Below are positions 1 through 8,214 of a stretch of DNA of 64,000 nt, piece by piece. Every line of letters starts with the position of its first letter. Position 1 is the stretch's first letter. The position numbers and the translations under genes are program-made. This stretch comes from JBDHWG01 sp039810085 (lineage in GTDB: Bacteria; Chloroflexota; Anaerolineae; Epilineales; JAHCIE01): assembly GCA_039810085.1 (NCBI GenBank), contig JBDHWG010000026.1:1-64000 (forward strand), given 5' to 3'. The notes under the pieces were generated by a model, which saw nothing but the letters and a program-made list of their open reading frames with translations, was not told the DNA's origin and searched no databases.

Positions 1-2
1 AG

Positions 3-80
3 GTCATTCACCGTCTGCAGCGACGGCTGGAGAAGCTGGGGTGTCGTGTCAGCATTGAGCGCCAGGCTGTCGCTGCATGA
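3..80 (+). CDS. C-terminal 25 residues of an unidentified protein (partial at window edge)
   Basis: An open frame enters from the left edge and stops at TGA 78-80. It encodes a basic tail rich in Arg, Leu and Glu (HRLQRRLEKLG followed by CRVSIERQAVAA). The style resembles the end of some transposases, but 25 residues cannot settle this. Dispersed repeats follow directly. Low confidence, because the rest of the gene lies outside the window. Confidence 0.3.
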   Translation, partial: VIHRLQRRLEKLGCRVSIERQAVAA

Positions 81-87
81 CCCGCTC

Positions 88-344
88 ATTTTCATCTCAG
101 CGAAGCAATCTCCCGCCCTTGTGAAAGGCCGTCCACACAAGCCCTAGCGTTGCTGTCGCCCGCCGGGAGATTGCTTCGTCGTCCCTCCTCGCAATGACGC
201 CTATCCGTCATTACAACGCGACGCCTGTCTGTCATTGCGAGCGGAGCAAAGCAATCCCCCGTCCTTGCGAGAGGCCGTCCACACAAGCCCTAGCGTTGCT
301 GTCGCCCGCCGGGAGATTGCTTCGTCGTGCCTCCTCGCAATGAC
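88..344. repeat. Two copies of a REP-like intergenic repeat
   Basis: Two head-to-tail copies of about 115 bp (a degenerate one at 88-198 and a good one at 231-344). Each is bounded by TCATTGCGAG and its complement CTCGCAATGA, with GAAGCAATCTC-type internal inverted motifs and the core GGCCGTCCACACAAGCCCTA. The same family recurs at 11112, 21981, 37010 and 51350, always outside genes. No coding capacity was seen. Confidence 0.85.
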
Positions 345-346
345 AG

Positions 347-1882
347 TTAATCGATTGCTGCGACCTGGCTGCCGTCCTGCATGCCGGACTGCGAGTAGGG
401 CATCAGCCCGCCGCTCGGCAGGTCGCCGTAGTTGAGGTAGACGGTCTTCTTGCGCGAGTAGCGCTCGATGCCGTGCCGCCCATCTTCGCCGCCCTGGCCG
501 CTCCAGCCGTAGCCGACGTGGAAGCCCTGCAATTGCTCCGGGCCAATCTTGTTGATGTAGATTTCGCCGAAGCGGACGGCATTCACGGCGCGCATCACGC
601 GCCGCAGGTCGTTGGTGAACAGGTAGGCGCTCAGGCCGTAGCGCGTCTCGTTGGCGAGGGCGATGGCCTCCTCGAAGTCGTCGAACGCCATCACCGGCGT
701 GATCGGCCCGAAGACCTCCTGCTGCATGATGTCCATGTCATTGCGGACGTTGGTCAGCACCGTCGGCTCGTACCAGAAGCCGTTGCGGTACTGGTCGCCC
801 GCCGGCCGCTGCCCGCCCAGGGCCACCTGCGCGCCTTGCTCCTGGGCGCGGCGTACCATGCGGTCGATCTTCTCCAGCTCGGCCTGGTTCACCTTGGGAC
901 CGAGGTCGGTGTCCGGCTGCATCGGGTCGCCCAGGCGGAGCTGCTTGGCGAGGTCCGTGTAGCGCTCGACGAACTCGTCATAGACGCGGCGGTGGACGTA
1001 GGTGCGCTCGTTGCACGTGCATACCTGGCCGCAGTTGACCATGCGCGCCGTGAGGGCGTTGCGCACAGCGAGGTCCATGTTGGCGTCGTCCATGACGATG
1101 AACGGCGCTTTGCCGCCCAGCTCGAGCGAGACGACGGTGAGGTTGGGGACGGAGGCTTCGAGAATCTGGCGGCCGGCGCGGACGGAGCCGGTCAGGCTGA
1201 CCAGCTTGGTGATGTCATCGCGGACGAGGGCATTGCCGACGACGGTTCCCGCGCCGGTCACGACATTGACGACGCCGGGCGGCAGGCCGGCTTCCTCACA
1301 AATTTGCGCCAGCGCCAGGGCACTAAGGGGCGTGTCCTCGTGGGGCTTGACGACGATGGTGTTACCCGCCATGAGCGCGGGCGCGACCTTGCGGGCGAAC
1401 AGGGCCGACGGGAAGTTCCAGGCGATGATGCCGACCACGACGCCGTAGGGCACGCTGCGCAGCCAGATGTCCTCTTTTGGGTTGTCCGAGGCGACGATCT
1501 CGCCGGTCACGGCGCGGGCAAACGTCGTGAAGTAGTCCAGGAAGCCCGCCGTCCCGCCGACCTCGCCGCGCGACTCAGTGAGGGGCTTGCCCTGCTCCCG
1601 CGTAATCAGCCGCGCGAGCTGCTCCGCGTTCTGGTTCACCAGCTCCACGATGCGCTTGATGTGCGCCGCGCGCTGGACGCCGGTCAGCGCCTCCCACGCC
1701 GGCTGGGCGCGTTGCGCCGCTTCGAGCGCGGCGTGGGCATCCTCGACCGTGCCCTCGGGGACTTCGGCAAACGTCTCGCCGGTCGCCGGGTTGAGCACTG
1801 GCCGCGTCTTGCCGTCGCTCGCGGCGCGCCACTCGCCGCCAATCCGCATCTTCCACGTTTTTAGCTCAGTATTGACTGCCAC
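347..1882 (-). CDS. Aldehyde dehydrogenase, lactaldehyde dehydrogenase (AldA)-like
   Basis: NAD(P)-dependent aldehyde dehydrogenase of about 511 residues, the usual family length. Visible catalytic elements are Asn156 in WNFP, Lys179 in VVKP, Glu254 in LELGGK and the nucleophile Cys288 in GQVC. The stretch QGFHVGY..SGQGGEDGRHG near the C-terminus matches the AldA (lactaldehyde/glycolaldehyde dehydrogenase) pattern better than succinate-semialdehyde enzymes. I chose GTG 1882 because TTGGAGGAAAAG precedes it at good spacing. An ATG at 1915 gives 522 residues with a poorer ribosome site. It is the last gene of the iclR operon, so it probably oxidises the aldehyde released from a sugar acid. The exact substrate is inferred. 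Confidence 0.88.
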   Translation of the reverse strand: MAVNTELKTWKMRIGGEWRAASDGKTRPVLNPATGETFAEVPEGTVEDAHAALEAAQRAQPAWEALTGVQRAAHIKRIVELVNQNAEQLARLITREQGKPLTESRGEVGGTAGFLDYFTTFARAVTGEIVASDNPKEDIWLRSVPYGVVVGIIAWNFPSALFARKVAPALMAGNTIVVKPHEDTPLSALALAQICEEAGLPPGVVNVVTGAGTVVGNALVRDDITKLVSLTGSVRAGRQILEASVPNLTVVSLELGGKAPFIVMDDANMDLAVRNALTARMVNCGQVCTCNERTYVHRRVYDEFVERYTDLAKQLRLGDPMQPDTDLGPKVNQAELEKIDRMVRRAQEQGAQVALGGQRPAGDQYRNGFWYEPTVLTNVRNDMDIMQQEVFGPITPVMAFDDFEEAIALANETRYGLSAYLFTNDLRRVMRAVNAVRFGEIYINKIGPEQLQGFHVGYGWSGQGGEDGRHGIERYSRKKTVYLNYGDLPSGGLMPYSQSGMQDGSQVAAID

Positions 1883-1982
1883 CTTTTCCTCCAATGACGA
1901 ATCCTCGGCTATCATTCGCTCCGTCCACCGATGCCCCCCAGCGTCGCCGGGCGAGCCGCTGCTTGTGCCTCGCGGGTTTGGT

Positions 1983-2762
1983 CTAGCTCGGCCAGTTACC
2001 GCCGTCCACGTTCAGGCACTGCTGGGTGATGTAGTCGGCGTCCGACGAGGCAAGGAACACGGCCGCGCCCGCGATGTCATCCGGCTGCTCGATGCGGCCC
2101 AGCGGGATGGCCTTGGTGAACGTCGCCTTCGGCTCGCCGATCTCCATGTTCAGGAGCTTGGCGAATTGCTTGTCAACTTCATCCCAGAACGGCGTGTCCA
2201 CGATGCCGGGCGCAATGGCGTTGACGTTAATCTTGTACGGCGCCAGCGCGAGGCCCATCGACTGGTTCATGCTGATGACGCACGCCTTGCTGGCGCAGTA
2301 GGCCAGCACGAGGGCTTCGCCGCGCCGGCCGGCCTGGGAGGCGAGGTTGACAATCTTGCCGCCCCGGCCCTGGTCGATCATCACCTTGGCCGCGGCCTGG
2401 CTGCACCACAGGAGGCCCTTGCAGTTGATGTCGAACATCAGGTCCCAGTCTTTTTCGGTTGTCTCGAAGAAGGGGATGATGCGCCCGACGCCGGCGTTGT
2501 TGACAAGAATGTCGAGGCTGCCAAACTCGCGCACAGCCGTGTCCACCATCGCCTGCACCTGGTCCTGCTTGCGCACGTCCACGACGACCGCGACGGCTTT
2601 GCCGCCGGCCGCCTTGATCTCGTCGGCGACTTTCTGGGCCTGGTCTTGCTGGATGTCGGCGACGACGACGGACGCGCCTTCCTTGCCGAAACGCAGCGCG
2701 ATGCCGCGGCCGATGCCCTGACCGCCGCCCGTAATGATAGCGACTTTGCCTTCAAGCTTCAT
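1983..2762 (-). CDS. Short-chain dehydrogenase/reductase, polyol (sorbitol/galactitol) dehydrogenase-like
   Basis: Classical SDR of 259 residues with a Rossmann fold. It has the nucleotide-binding TGGGQGIG at 11-18, NNAG at 88-91 and the catalytic Ser142, Tyr155 and Lys159. The C-terminal part (PLGRIEQPDDIAG, then DYITQQCLNVDGG) is the kind found in sorbitol, galactitol and related polyol or sugar dehydrogenases. ATG 2762 is preceded by ATGGAGGAATCAGCA, a good ribosome site. A longer frame to 2819 adds 19 unlikely residues. It lies between the dehydratase and aldehyde dehydrogenase genes, so it likely oxidises the incoming sugar or polyol, or the keto-deoxy acid. Substrate unknown. Confidence 0.85.
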   Translation of the reverse strand: MKLEGKVAIITGGGQGIGRGIALRFGKEGASVVVADIQQDQAQKVADEIKAAGGKAVAVVVDVRKQDQVQAMVDTAVREFGSLDILVNNAGVGRIIPFFETTEKDWDLMFDINCKGLLWCSQAAAKVMIDQGRGGKIVNLASQAGRRGEALVLAYCASKACVISMNQSMGLALAPYKINVNAIAPGIVDTPFWDEVDKQFAKLLNMEIGEPKATFTKAIPLGRIEQPDDIAGAAVFLASSDADYITQQCLNVDGGNWPS

Positions 2763-2859
2763 TGCTGATTCCTCCATAGAGCAATTTGTCCCCTGAGTAC
2801 GGGGTGATATGGGAGACACTCACGGGGGCGCTGGCGCGTGCCGCGCCCCCGTAAGCGCG

Positions 2860-4047
2860 CTAGAACCGATGTTGGTCGAGCCGATAGCGGTCGATAGTGG
2901 CCCCGTTGAGCGTGACGCCCAGGCCGGGCCGATCCGGCAGCCGCACGTTCCCGTCGCCGTCCGGCATGATGGGTTCCTCGAACAACTCCGAGCGCAGCGC
3001 GTTGGGGTTCTGGTCGAACTCCAGCCAGCTGCCGTTGGGGATGGAGGCGATGAAATGCATGTTGGCGATGGAGCTAACCGCCGAGGAGAAGACATGCGGG
3101 ATGACGGGCATGCCGTAGGCTTGTGCCAGCGCGGCGATCTTGCGGCACTCGGTGATGCCGCCGGACCAGATGACGTCCGGCTGGACGATATCCACGGCGT
3201 GGCGTGTGATCAGTTCGCGGAAGCCGGGCAGGCCGGTCTCGGTCTCGTAGCCTGAGACGGGGGTCGTCACCTGGTGCGCGACGAGGGCCGAGCCGTCGAT
3301 GTCGTCCGTGGCGACTGGCTCCTCGAACCAGTAGATGTCCTGGTCCTCGACGGCGCGCATGAACTTGAGCGCCAGCGACGGCGTGAAGGCGTTGTTGGCA
3401 TCCATGGCGAGCTTGACGTTCGGTCCGATGGCGGCGCGGGCCGCACGGACGCGCTCGACGTCTTCCTCGAACGACACCGTGGCGTAATCCTCGGCCGGCA
3501 TGTCATGCAGCGGGTTGAGCAGCGCCTCCGACTGCCGCCCGACCTTGATCTTGACGCAGCGGAAGCCGCGCGCCGCGTAGCCGCCCACCTCCTCGGCCAG
3601 CGCCTGGGCGTTCTTGTCCCGGGCATAGAAGCCGGCCGAGGCGTAGGCGGGCAGGGTGTCGCGGTAGCCGCCGAGCAGCCGGTACAGCGGGGTGTTCGTC
3701 GCCTGGCCGATGATGTCCCATAGGGCGATGTCGATGCCGCTGATTGCCATCATGAGCATGCCGCGCCGACCGCGCTGGTGGGCGCGCGTCGCCATCATCG
3801 ACCACAGTTTCTCGACCTTGAACGGGTCCTGGCCGAGGATGGTGCGCCGCAGCTCGCCGATGATGATGGCTTCCGTGCTTTCCAGGAACCCGCCATAGGC
3901 CGCTGCCTCGCCCAAGCCCACGATACCTGCGTCGGTATGCACCTGGACGAGGAGAGTTGGGCGGTCGGGCATGTAGTGGATGGCGTCGGCCATCGGGATG
4001 TCCATTGAATAGCGGAGCTTGATGGTTGTGACGTCGGTGATAATCAT
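2860..4047 (-). CDS. Mandelate racemase/muconate lactonizing enzyme family protein, likely sugar-acid dehydratase
   Basis: Enolase-superfamily enzyme of 395 residues, the usual length. The metal and acid/base residues of the mandelate racemase subgroup are visible: Lys166-x-Lys168, the metal ligands Asp216, Glu242 and Glu268, Asp291, and the catalytic His318 in IPHVF. Enzymes of this type abstract the alpha proton of an acid sugar and commonly act as fuconate, rhamnonate, galactonate or gluconate dehydratases. Gene context (regulator, SDR, lactaldehyde-type dehydrogenase, sugar ABC importer) favours a deoxy-hexonate dehydratase in a non-phosphorylative pathway, which is an inference. It starts 8 bases after iclR ends, and its AGGA ribosome site lies in sequence derived from an intergenic repeat. 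Confidence 0.87.
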   Translation of the reverse strand: MIITDVTTIKLRYSMDIPMADAIHYMPDRPTLLVQVHTDAGIVGLGEAAAYGGFLESTEAIIIGELRRTILGQDPFKVEKLWSMMATRAHQRGRRGMLMMAISGIDIALWDIIGQATNTPLYRLLGGYRDTLPAYASAGFYARDKNAQALAEEVGGYAARGFRCVKIKVGRQSEALLNPLHDMPAEDYATVSFEEDVERVRAARAAIGPNVKLAMDANNAFTPSLALKFMRAVEDQDIYWFEEPVATDDIDGSALVAHQVTTPVSGYETETGLPGFRELITRHAVDIVQPDVIWSGGITECRKIAALAQAYGMPVIPHVFSSAVSSIANMHFIASIPNGSWLEFDQNPNALRSELFEEPIMPDGDGNVRLPDRPGLGVTLNGATIDRYRLDQHRF

Positions 4048-4052
4048 TTGTT

Positions 4053-4077
4053 GTCCTATCGTCCTCCTCGCAATGAC
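4053..4077. repeat. Fragment of the REP-like repeat fused to the end of iclR
   Basis: GTCCTATCGTCCTCCTCGCA plus ATGAC is identical to the right end of the repeat copies around 11233 and 11366. Read leftward it encodes the final residues of the IclR protein (..SLRGGR) and the leader of the next gene. Confidence 0.75.
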
Positions 4078-4874
4078 AGCGTATCTTGTTCGAATACGGG
4101 CCGAGTCTCGGAGGCGCTGCGGGGCACGTAGCCAAGGGCGGTGGAGATTTCGAGGGCGGTCGCCACGACGCGGCGGCCGAAGCGTTCCTCAAAGGGCAGG
4201 ACGCGCGGCGCCGGTCCAGCGACGCTCACTGCCGCAATAGTGATGCCACGGTAGTCGCGGATGGGCGCGGCAACGCATGCCAGCCCTAGCTCTATTTCCT
4301 CGTGGTCCGTCGCATAGCCGCGCACGCGCACGAGGGTCAGGTCTTCCCGCAACGCCCAGAGATCGGTGATGGTGTTAGGGGTGAGCGCCGGCAGCCCGGC
4401 GCGCGCCAGGATGGCCTCGGCCTCGGCGGGCGGCATCGTAGCGAGGAAGGACTTGCCCAGGGCGGTGCAGTGCAAAGGGCGACGGCTGCCAAGGCGGGCC
4501 GTCGTCCGAATCGACTGTTCGCTCTCTTCTTTCATGAGATAGACAATCTCGGTGTCGTCGCACACGGCGAGGAAGGCGGACTCGCCCGTCTCTTTCGCCA
4601 GGGCGCGCAGCCGTTCGGGCGCAACCGCCGTGAGGTCGAGGGAGCCGAGGGCAGAAATGCCGAGCTGCACGGCCTTGATGCCAATGCTGTAGCGCTCAGT
4701 GGTCGGATTCTGCTGCACGAAGCCGACGCTTTCCATCGTCTCCAGCAGCCGATAAACGGTCGTCGGGCTCATGTCCAGGAGCGCCGCGAGACTGCGGACG
4801 CCGTGCTCGCCAGGGTGGCGGGACAGGTAGGTCAGGAGGGTCAAGGCACGTTCAACATTGGACGGACCGGACAT
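4056..4874 (-). CDS. IclR-family transcriptional regulator
   Basis: A regulator of 272 residues: an N-terminal winged helix (about 1-65, with SLAALLDMSPTTVYRLLETMESVGFV) and a C-terminal IclR effector-binding domain ending near SVAGPAPRVLPFEERFG. ATG 4874 begins MSGPSNVERAL, the normal family start. An upstream in-frame ATG at 4967 would lie inside the promoter. It is the first gene of the leftward catabolic operon and faces the sugar importer, so it is the obvious local regulator. Its effector is probably the sugar or an intermediate. The last few residues are encoded by a REP-like repeat fragment and so are probably not conserved. Confidence 0.9.
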   Translation of the reverse strand: MSGPSNVERALTLLTYLSRHPGEHGVRSLAALLDMSPTTVYRLLETMESVGFVQQNPTTERYSIGIKAVQLGISALGSLDLTAVAPERLRALAKETGESAFLAVCDDTEIVYLMKEESEQSIRTTARLGSRRPLHCTALGKSFLATMPPAEAEAILARAGLPALTPNTITDLWALREDLTLVRVRGYATDHEEIELGLACVAAPIRDYRGITIAAVSVAGPAPRVLPFEERFGRRVVATALEISTALGYVPRSASETRPVFEQDTLSLRGGR

Positions 4875-4919
4875 GGCATTCGCGCCCCCGTGCGCGAGGA
4901 GGATCAGTCTTGGGGCAAA

Positions 4920-4967
4920 TGAAACATTGTTCCAAAATACTGTACAGCATCCGCGTGCATCTGTCAA
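4920..4967 (-). promoter_or_regulatory. iclR operon promoter with palindromic operator
   Basis: On the minus strand TTGACA (4967-4962), 17 bases, then TACAGT (4944-4939). Immediately downstream, at the expected transcription start, lies the palindrome TGGAACAATGTTTCA (4934-4920), nearly the same as the site at 5163-5177. The placement suggests autoregulation by IclR. The protein-site link is inferred. Confidence 0.65.
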
Positions 4968-5134
4968 GCCCTCGGCCCATTTCCGGCGTTATTGCCGGTC
5001 ACTTGACTATGCGCGTTGCTACTATTGTGCTATCATTCGCCGAGCAGCGTACTGGCAATTGCCTGGATCGCCGCGCAGTACGTGGTTTGAGCCTGAATTC
5101 GCCTGGAGTTGGCCCAGTTGGCTCCAAAAGGGAC

Positions 5135-5177
5135 TTGACAAACGCCAAATTTGATGTACCCTTGAAACAACGTTTCA
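5135..5177 (+). promoter_or_regulatory. Sugar ABC operon promoter with IclR-type operator
   Basis: TTGACA (5135-5140), 16 bases, then a weak TACCCT (5157-5162), followed at once by the perfect 6-3-6 palindrome TGAAACAACGTTTCA (5163-5177). The palindrome differs from the iclR-side site at two of 15 positions. A bound protein here would block initiation, so repression relieved by substrate is the simplest reading. Apart from this and the iclR promoter, the 455-base gap 4875-5329 shows nothing else. Confidence 0.62.
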
Positions 5178-5329
5178 TATTTCTCGCAAGCGCCCCCTGT
5201 CTTGCCTGGCGCGAAGCGAGATGATGGAACGGTTGTGCGCTACTACCCAGGTCCGTGGACACCTGAGTCAGCGCCAAATGGATGGCGCGACCAGGCCAAT
5301 TATCCTTGCGTAACTCAAGGAGGAGTTGC

Positions 5330-6478
5330 ATGAAACTCAGTCGGTTTCTGATTGTCTTGGGCGTGCTTATCGGCATTCTGTTTGTCGTCGCAGCGTGCGC
5401 GCAGTCCGCGCCCACTGCCGCGCCGGCCGCCCCGGCTGGCGGACAGGCCGCCGCCCCGGCCGCCGCTACCTCTGCGCCGGCCGCTCCGACTACCGCTCCA
5501 GCCGCCGCCAAGCAGGCCGCCCCGGCCGCTGCGGCCACCACTGCCCCCGCTGGCGGGCAGGCCGCCAGCCCCGCTGGTGGCGCTCCCCCGCTCGCTAAGA
5601 AAGACAAGTACAAGGTCGGCTTCGCGCAGACGGAGAGCAACAACCCCTGGCGTCTGGCCCAGACCGCCAGCATGAAGGCCGAAGCGCAGAAGCGCGGCAT
5701 CGACCTCGTCTACACCGACGCCGCTGGCTCGGCCGCCAAGCAGGTCGCCGACGTCGACTCGATGATCGCCCAGAAGGTGGACATGATCTTCCTGGCCCCG
5801 CGCGAAGAGGTTCCCCTCGCTGCGGCGGTGAAGAAGGCCAAGGCGGCTGGTATTCCCGTGATCCTGCTCGACCGCAACGTCGACCAGAGCCTGGCGAAGC
5901 CCGGTGAGGACTACGTCACGTTCATCGGCTCCGACTTCGTGGAAGAGGGCAAGCGCGCGGCCGAGTGGCTCATCAAGGCCACCGGCGGCAAGGCCAAGAT
6001 CATCGAGCTGGAAGGCACGACCGGCTCCTCGCCCGCCAACGACCGCAAGAAGGGCTTCGACGACCGCATCAAGAGCGAGTCCGGCATGCAGATCCTGGCC
6101 TCGCAGGACGGCGACTTCGCCCGCGACAAGGGCCGCCAGGTGATGGAGACCCTGCTCCAGGCGCACCCGGACGTGACCGCAGTGTACGCCCACAACGATG
6201 AGATGGCGATTGGCGCCATCGCCGCGCTCCAGGCTGCGGGCAAGACCCCGGGCAAGGACGTCATCGTTGTCTCGATTGACGGTGAGAAGGACGCGCTCCA
6301 GGCCATCATCGACGGCAAGCTCGGCGCGAGCGTCGAGTGCAACCCGCGCTTCGGCCCGTCGGCGTTTGACACGATGATGAAGTATGCCAACGGCGAGAAG
6401 ATCCCTCCCAAGATCATCAACCCGGACAACTTCTACGACGCGAACAACGCCAAGACCGAGATCGCCAACTCCTACTAA
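5330..6478 (+). CDS. Sugar ABC transporter substrate-binding lipoprotein (ribose/xylose type)
   Basis: Predicted lipoprotein of 382 residues: N-terminal hydrophobic segment with lipobox VVAAC (Cys23), then an Ala/Pro/Gly-rich linker to about residue 100 that would hold the domain away from the membrane. A periplasmic-binding-protein fold of the RbsB/XylF type (Peripla_BP_4) starts at KDKYKVGFAQTESNNPW and includes HNDEMAIGAIAALQAAG. ATG 5330 follows AAGGAGGAGTTGC. Long Ala/Pro linkers like this are typical of Chloroflexota binding proteins. First gene of the importer operon. Substrate probably a pentose, hexose or deoxyhexose, judged only from context. Confidence 0.92.
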   Translation: MKLSRFLIVLGVLIGILFVVAACAQSAPTAAPAAPAGGQAAAPAAATSAPAAPTTAPAAAKQAAPAAAATTAPAGGQAASPAGGAPPLAKKDKYKVGFAQTESNNPWRLAQTASMKAEAQKRGIDLVYTDAAGSAAKQVADVDSMIAQKVDMIFLAPREEVPLAAAVKKAKAAGIPVILLDRNVDQSLAKPGEDYVTFIGSDFVEEGKRAAEWLIKATGGKAKIIELEGTTGSSPANDRKKGFDDRIKSESGMQILASQDGDFARDKGRQVMETLLQAHPDVTAVYAHNDEMAIGAIAALQAAGKTPGKDVIVVSIDGEKDALQAIIDGKLGASVECNPRFGPSAFDTMMKYANGEKIPPKIINPDNFYDANNAKTEIANSY

Positions 6479-6639
6479 GCGCGAGTTGGAACGTAGGTGA
6501 TGCGCAGGGTTCGTCGCGGCAAAGTCGTCGCCTTTGGCAAGCGGGAGTGACGAGTTGGTGGCGGCGGGCCTAACCCGTCGGCGGCAGGGGCGCAGGATAG
6601 ACCTGTCCCCTGTCGCCTCTTTCCGGGAGGGTATCAGCA

Positions 6640-8214
6640 TTGAGCGAAGAACGCACTGACCTGCTCCTCCAGATGGAGGGTATCACGAAGAGGTTCCCCG
6701 GCGTCCTCGCGCTCCAGAATGTTTCGCTGCGCGTCGCACGCGGCGAAGTTCACGCGCTTGTCGGCGAAAATGGCGCAGGCAAGTCCACATTGATCAAAAT
6801 CCTCACGGGCGCTTACAAGCGCGATAGTGGCACAATCATCTTTGACGGGCGAGCCGTCGAATTTCAATCCCCCCAACAGGCGCAGGCCAACGGCCTCAGT
6901 ACCATTTACCAGGAAGTCAACCTGGTGCCCTTCCGCTCCATCAGCGAGAACATCTTCATGGGGCGGGAGCCGAAGCGCTTCGGCCTGATAGATTGGCGGC
7001 GGATGAATAGTGAGGCCAGCACAATCCTGGCGCGATTTGGCCTGCACGTGGACGTCACGCAGCCGCTCATGAACCTCAACGTCGCCATCCAGCAGATGGT
7101 CGCCATCGCCCGGGCCGTCTCGTTCCAAAGCAAGCTCGTGGTGATGGACGAGCCGACGTCGTCGCTGGACGAGCACGAGGTCGAGACGCTATTCGACGTG
7201 ATTCGCCAGCTCAAGGCGGAGGGCGTGTCGGTCATCTTCATCACCCACCGCCTGGATGAGCTCTACGCGGTGTGCGACCAGGTGACGATCATGCGTGACG
7301 GTCGGACGGTGGACAACCGCTCGATGCAGAGCATCACGAAGCTAGAACTTGTGGCGCGCATGCTCGGCAAGGACATCAACGAGGTGCGCCGCGCGGGGCA
7401 GACCGGCTTCGGCGAGGCGGTCCACAAGGCGCAGGGCGAAGTCCTGACCGCCGAGCATCTGAGCCGCGGTCGCGCCCTCCAGGACGCGAGCGTGAGCGTG
7501 CGCGCCGGCGAGATCGTCGGCCTGGCCGGACTGCTTGGCTCCGGGCGCACCGAGACGGCCCGCGTCATCTTTGGCGCGGATGCGCCCCAGAGCGGCCAGG
7601 TGCAGATCGAGGGCAAGCCGGTGAAGTTCGACTCGCCGGCCGACGCGATCCGGGCGGGCATCGGCTTCTGCTCCGAGGACCGCAAGACCGAGGGCATCGT
7701 GCCGTACATGTCGGTGCGCGAGAATCTGACGCTGGCTCTGCTGCCGCATCTGGCCCGCTATGGGATCGTCGAGCGTGATAAGCAGGAACAGGTCGTGGAC
7801 CAGTTCATCAAGCGCCTTGGCATCAAGACGGCCGGGCCGGACCAGCCCATCCGCGAGCTGTCGGGCGGAAACCAGCAGAAGGTGTTGCTGGCGCGCTGGC
7901 TGGCGCTCAACCCGCGCCTGCTCATCCTCGACGAGCCGACGCGCGGCATCGACGTGGGCGCAAAGGGCGAGATCCAGGCGCTCATCGACGAGCTGGCGCG
8001 CGGCGGCCTGGGCGTGATGATGATTACGTCCGAGATCGAGGAGCTCACCGAGGGCTGCGACCGCGTTGTCGTGTTGCGCGACGGCCGAACCGTCGCCGAG
8101 CTGCCCCACGAGGAAGTCTCGCAGGCGGCTATCATGGCGGCCATGGCCCACGGGGCCGAGGCGGGCGAGAGCGCCGTGAGTGAGGCGGCGGGGAAGGAGG
8201 GCGCGAATGGCTAA
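6640..8214 (+). CDS. Sugar ABC transporter ATP-binding protein with two nucleotide-binding domains
   Basis: RbsA/XylG/AraG-type ATPase of 524 residues with two ABC domains in tandem. The first has Walker A GENGAGKST near residue 47 and a degenerate signature. The second has the degenerate Walker A GLLGSGRTE, typical of this family, with a good signature LSGGNQQK and Walker B LLILDEP. The start is TTG 6640, placed by GGGAGGGTATCAGCA upstream. The stop overlaps the next gene by 8 bases, so the two are translationally coupled. It energises import of the sugar delivered by the lipoprotein encoded upstream. Confidence 0.93.
   Translation: MSEERTDLLLQMEGITKRFPGVLALQNVSLRVARGEVHALVGENGAGKSTLIKILTGAYKRDSGTIIFDGRAVEFQSPQQAQANGLSTIYQEVNLVPFRSISENIFMGREPKRFGLIDWRRMNSEASTILARFGLHVDVTQPLMNLNVAIQQMVAIARAVSFQSKLVVMDEPTSSLDEHEVETLFDVIRQLKAEGVSVIFITHRLDELYAVCDQVTIMRDGRTVDNRSMQSITKLELVARMLGKDINEVRRAGQTGFGEAVHKAQGEVLTAEHLSRGRALQDASVSVRAGEIVGLAGLLGSGRTETARVIFGADAPQSGQVQIEGKPVKFDSPADAIRAGIGFCSEDRKTEGIVPYMSVRENLTLALLPHLARYGIVERDKQEQVVDQFIKRLGIKTAGPDQPIRELSGGNQQKVLLARWLALNPRLLILDEPTRGIDVGAKGEIQALIDELARGGLGVMMITSEIEELTEGCDRVVVLRDGRTVAELPHEEVSQAAIMAAMAHGAEAGESAVSEAAGKEGANG

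Noticed and set aside
473..1864. Long plus-strand frame opposite the aldehyde dehydrogenase gene
   Set aside because: A shadow caused by high GC. The minus-strand frame has full catalytic motifs of a known family.
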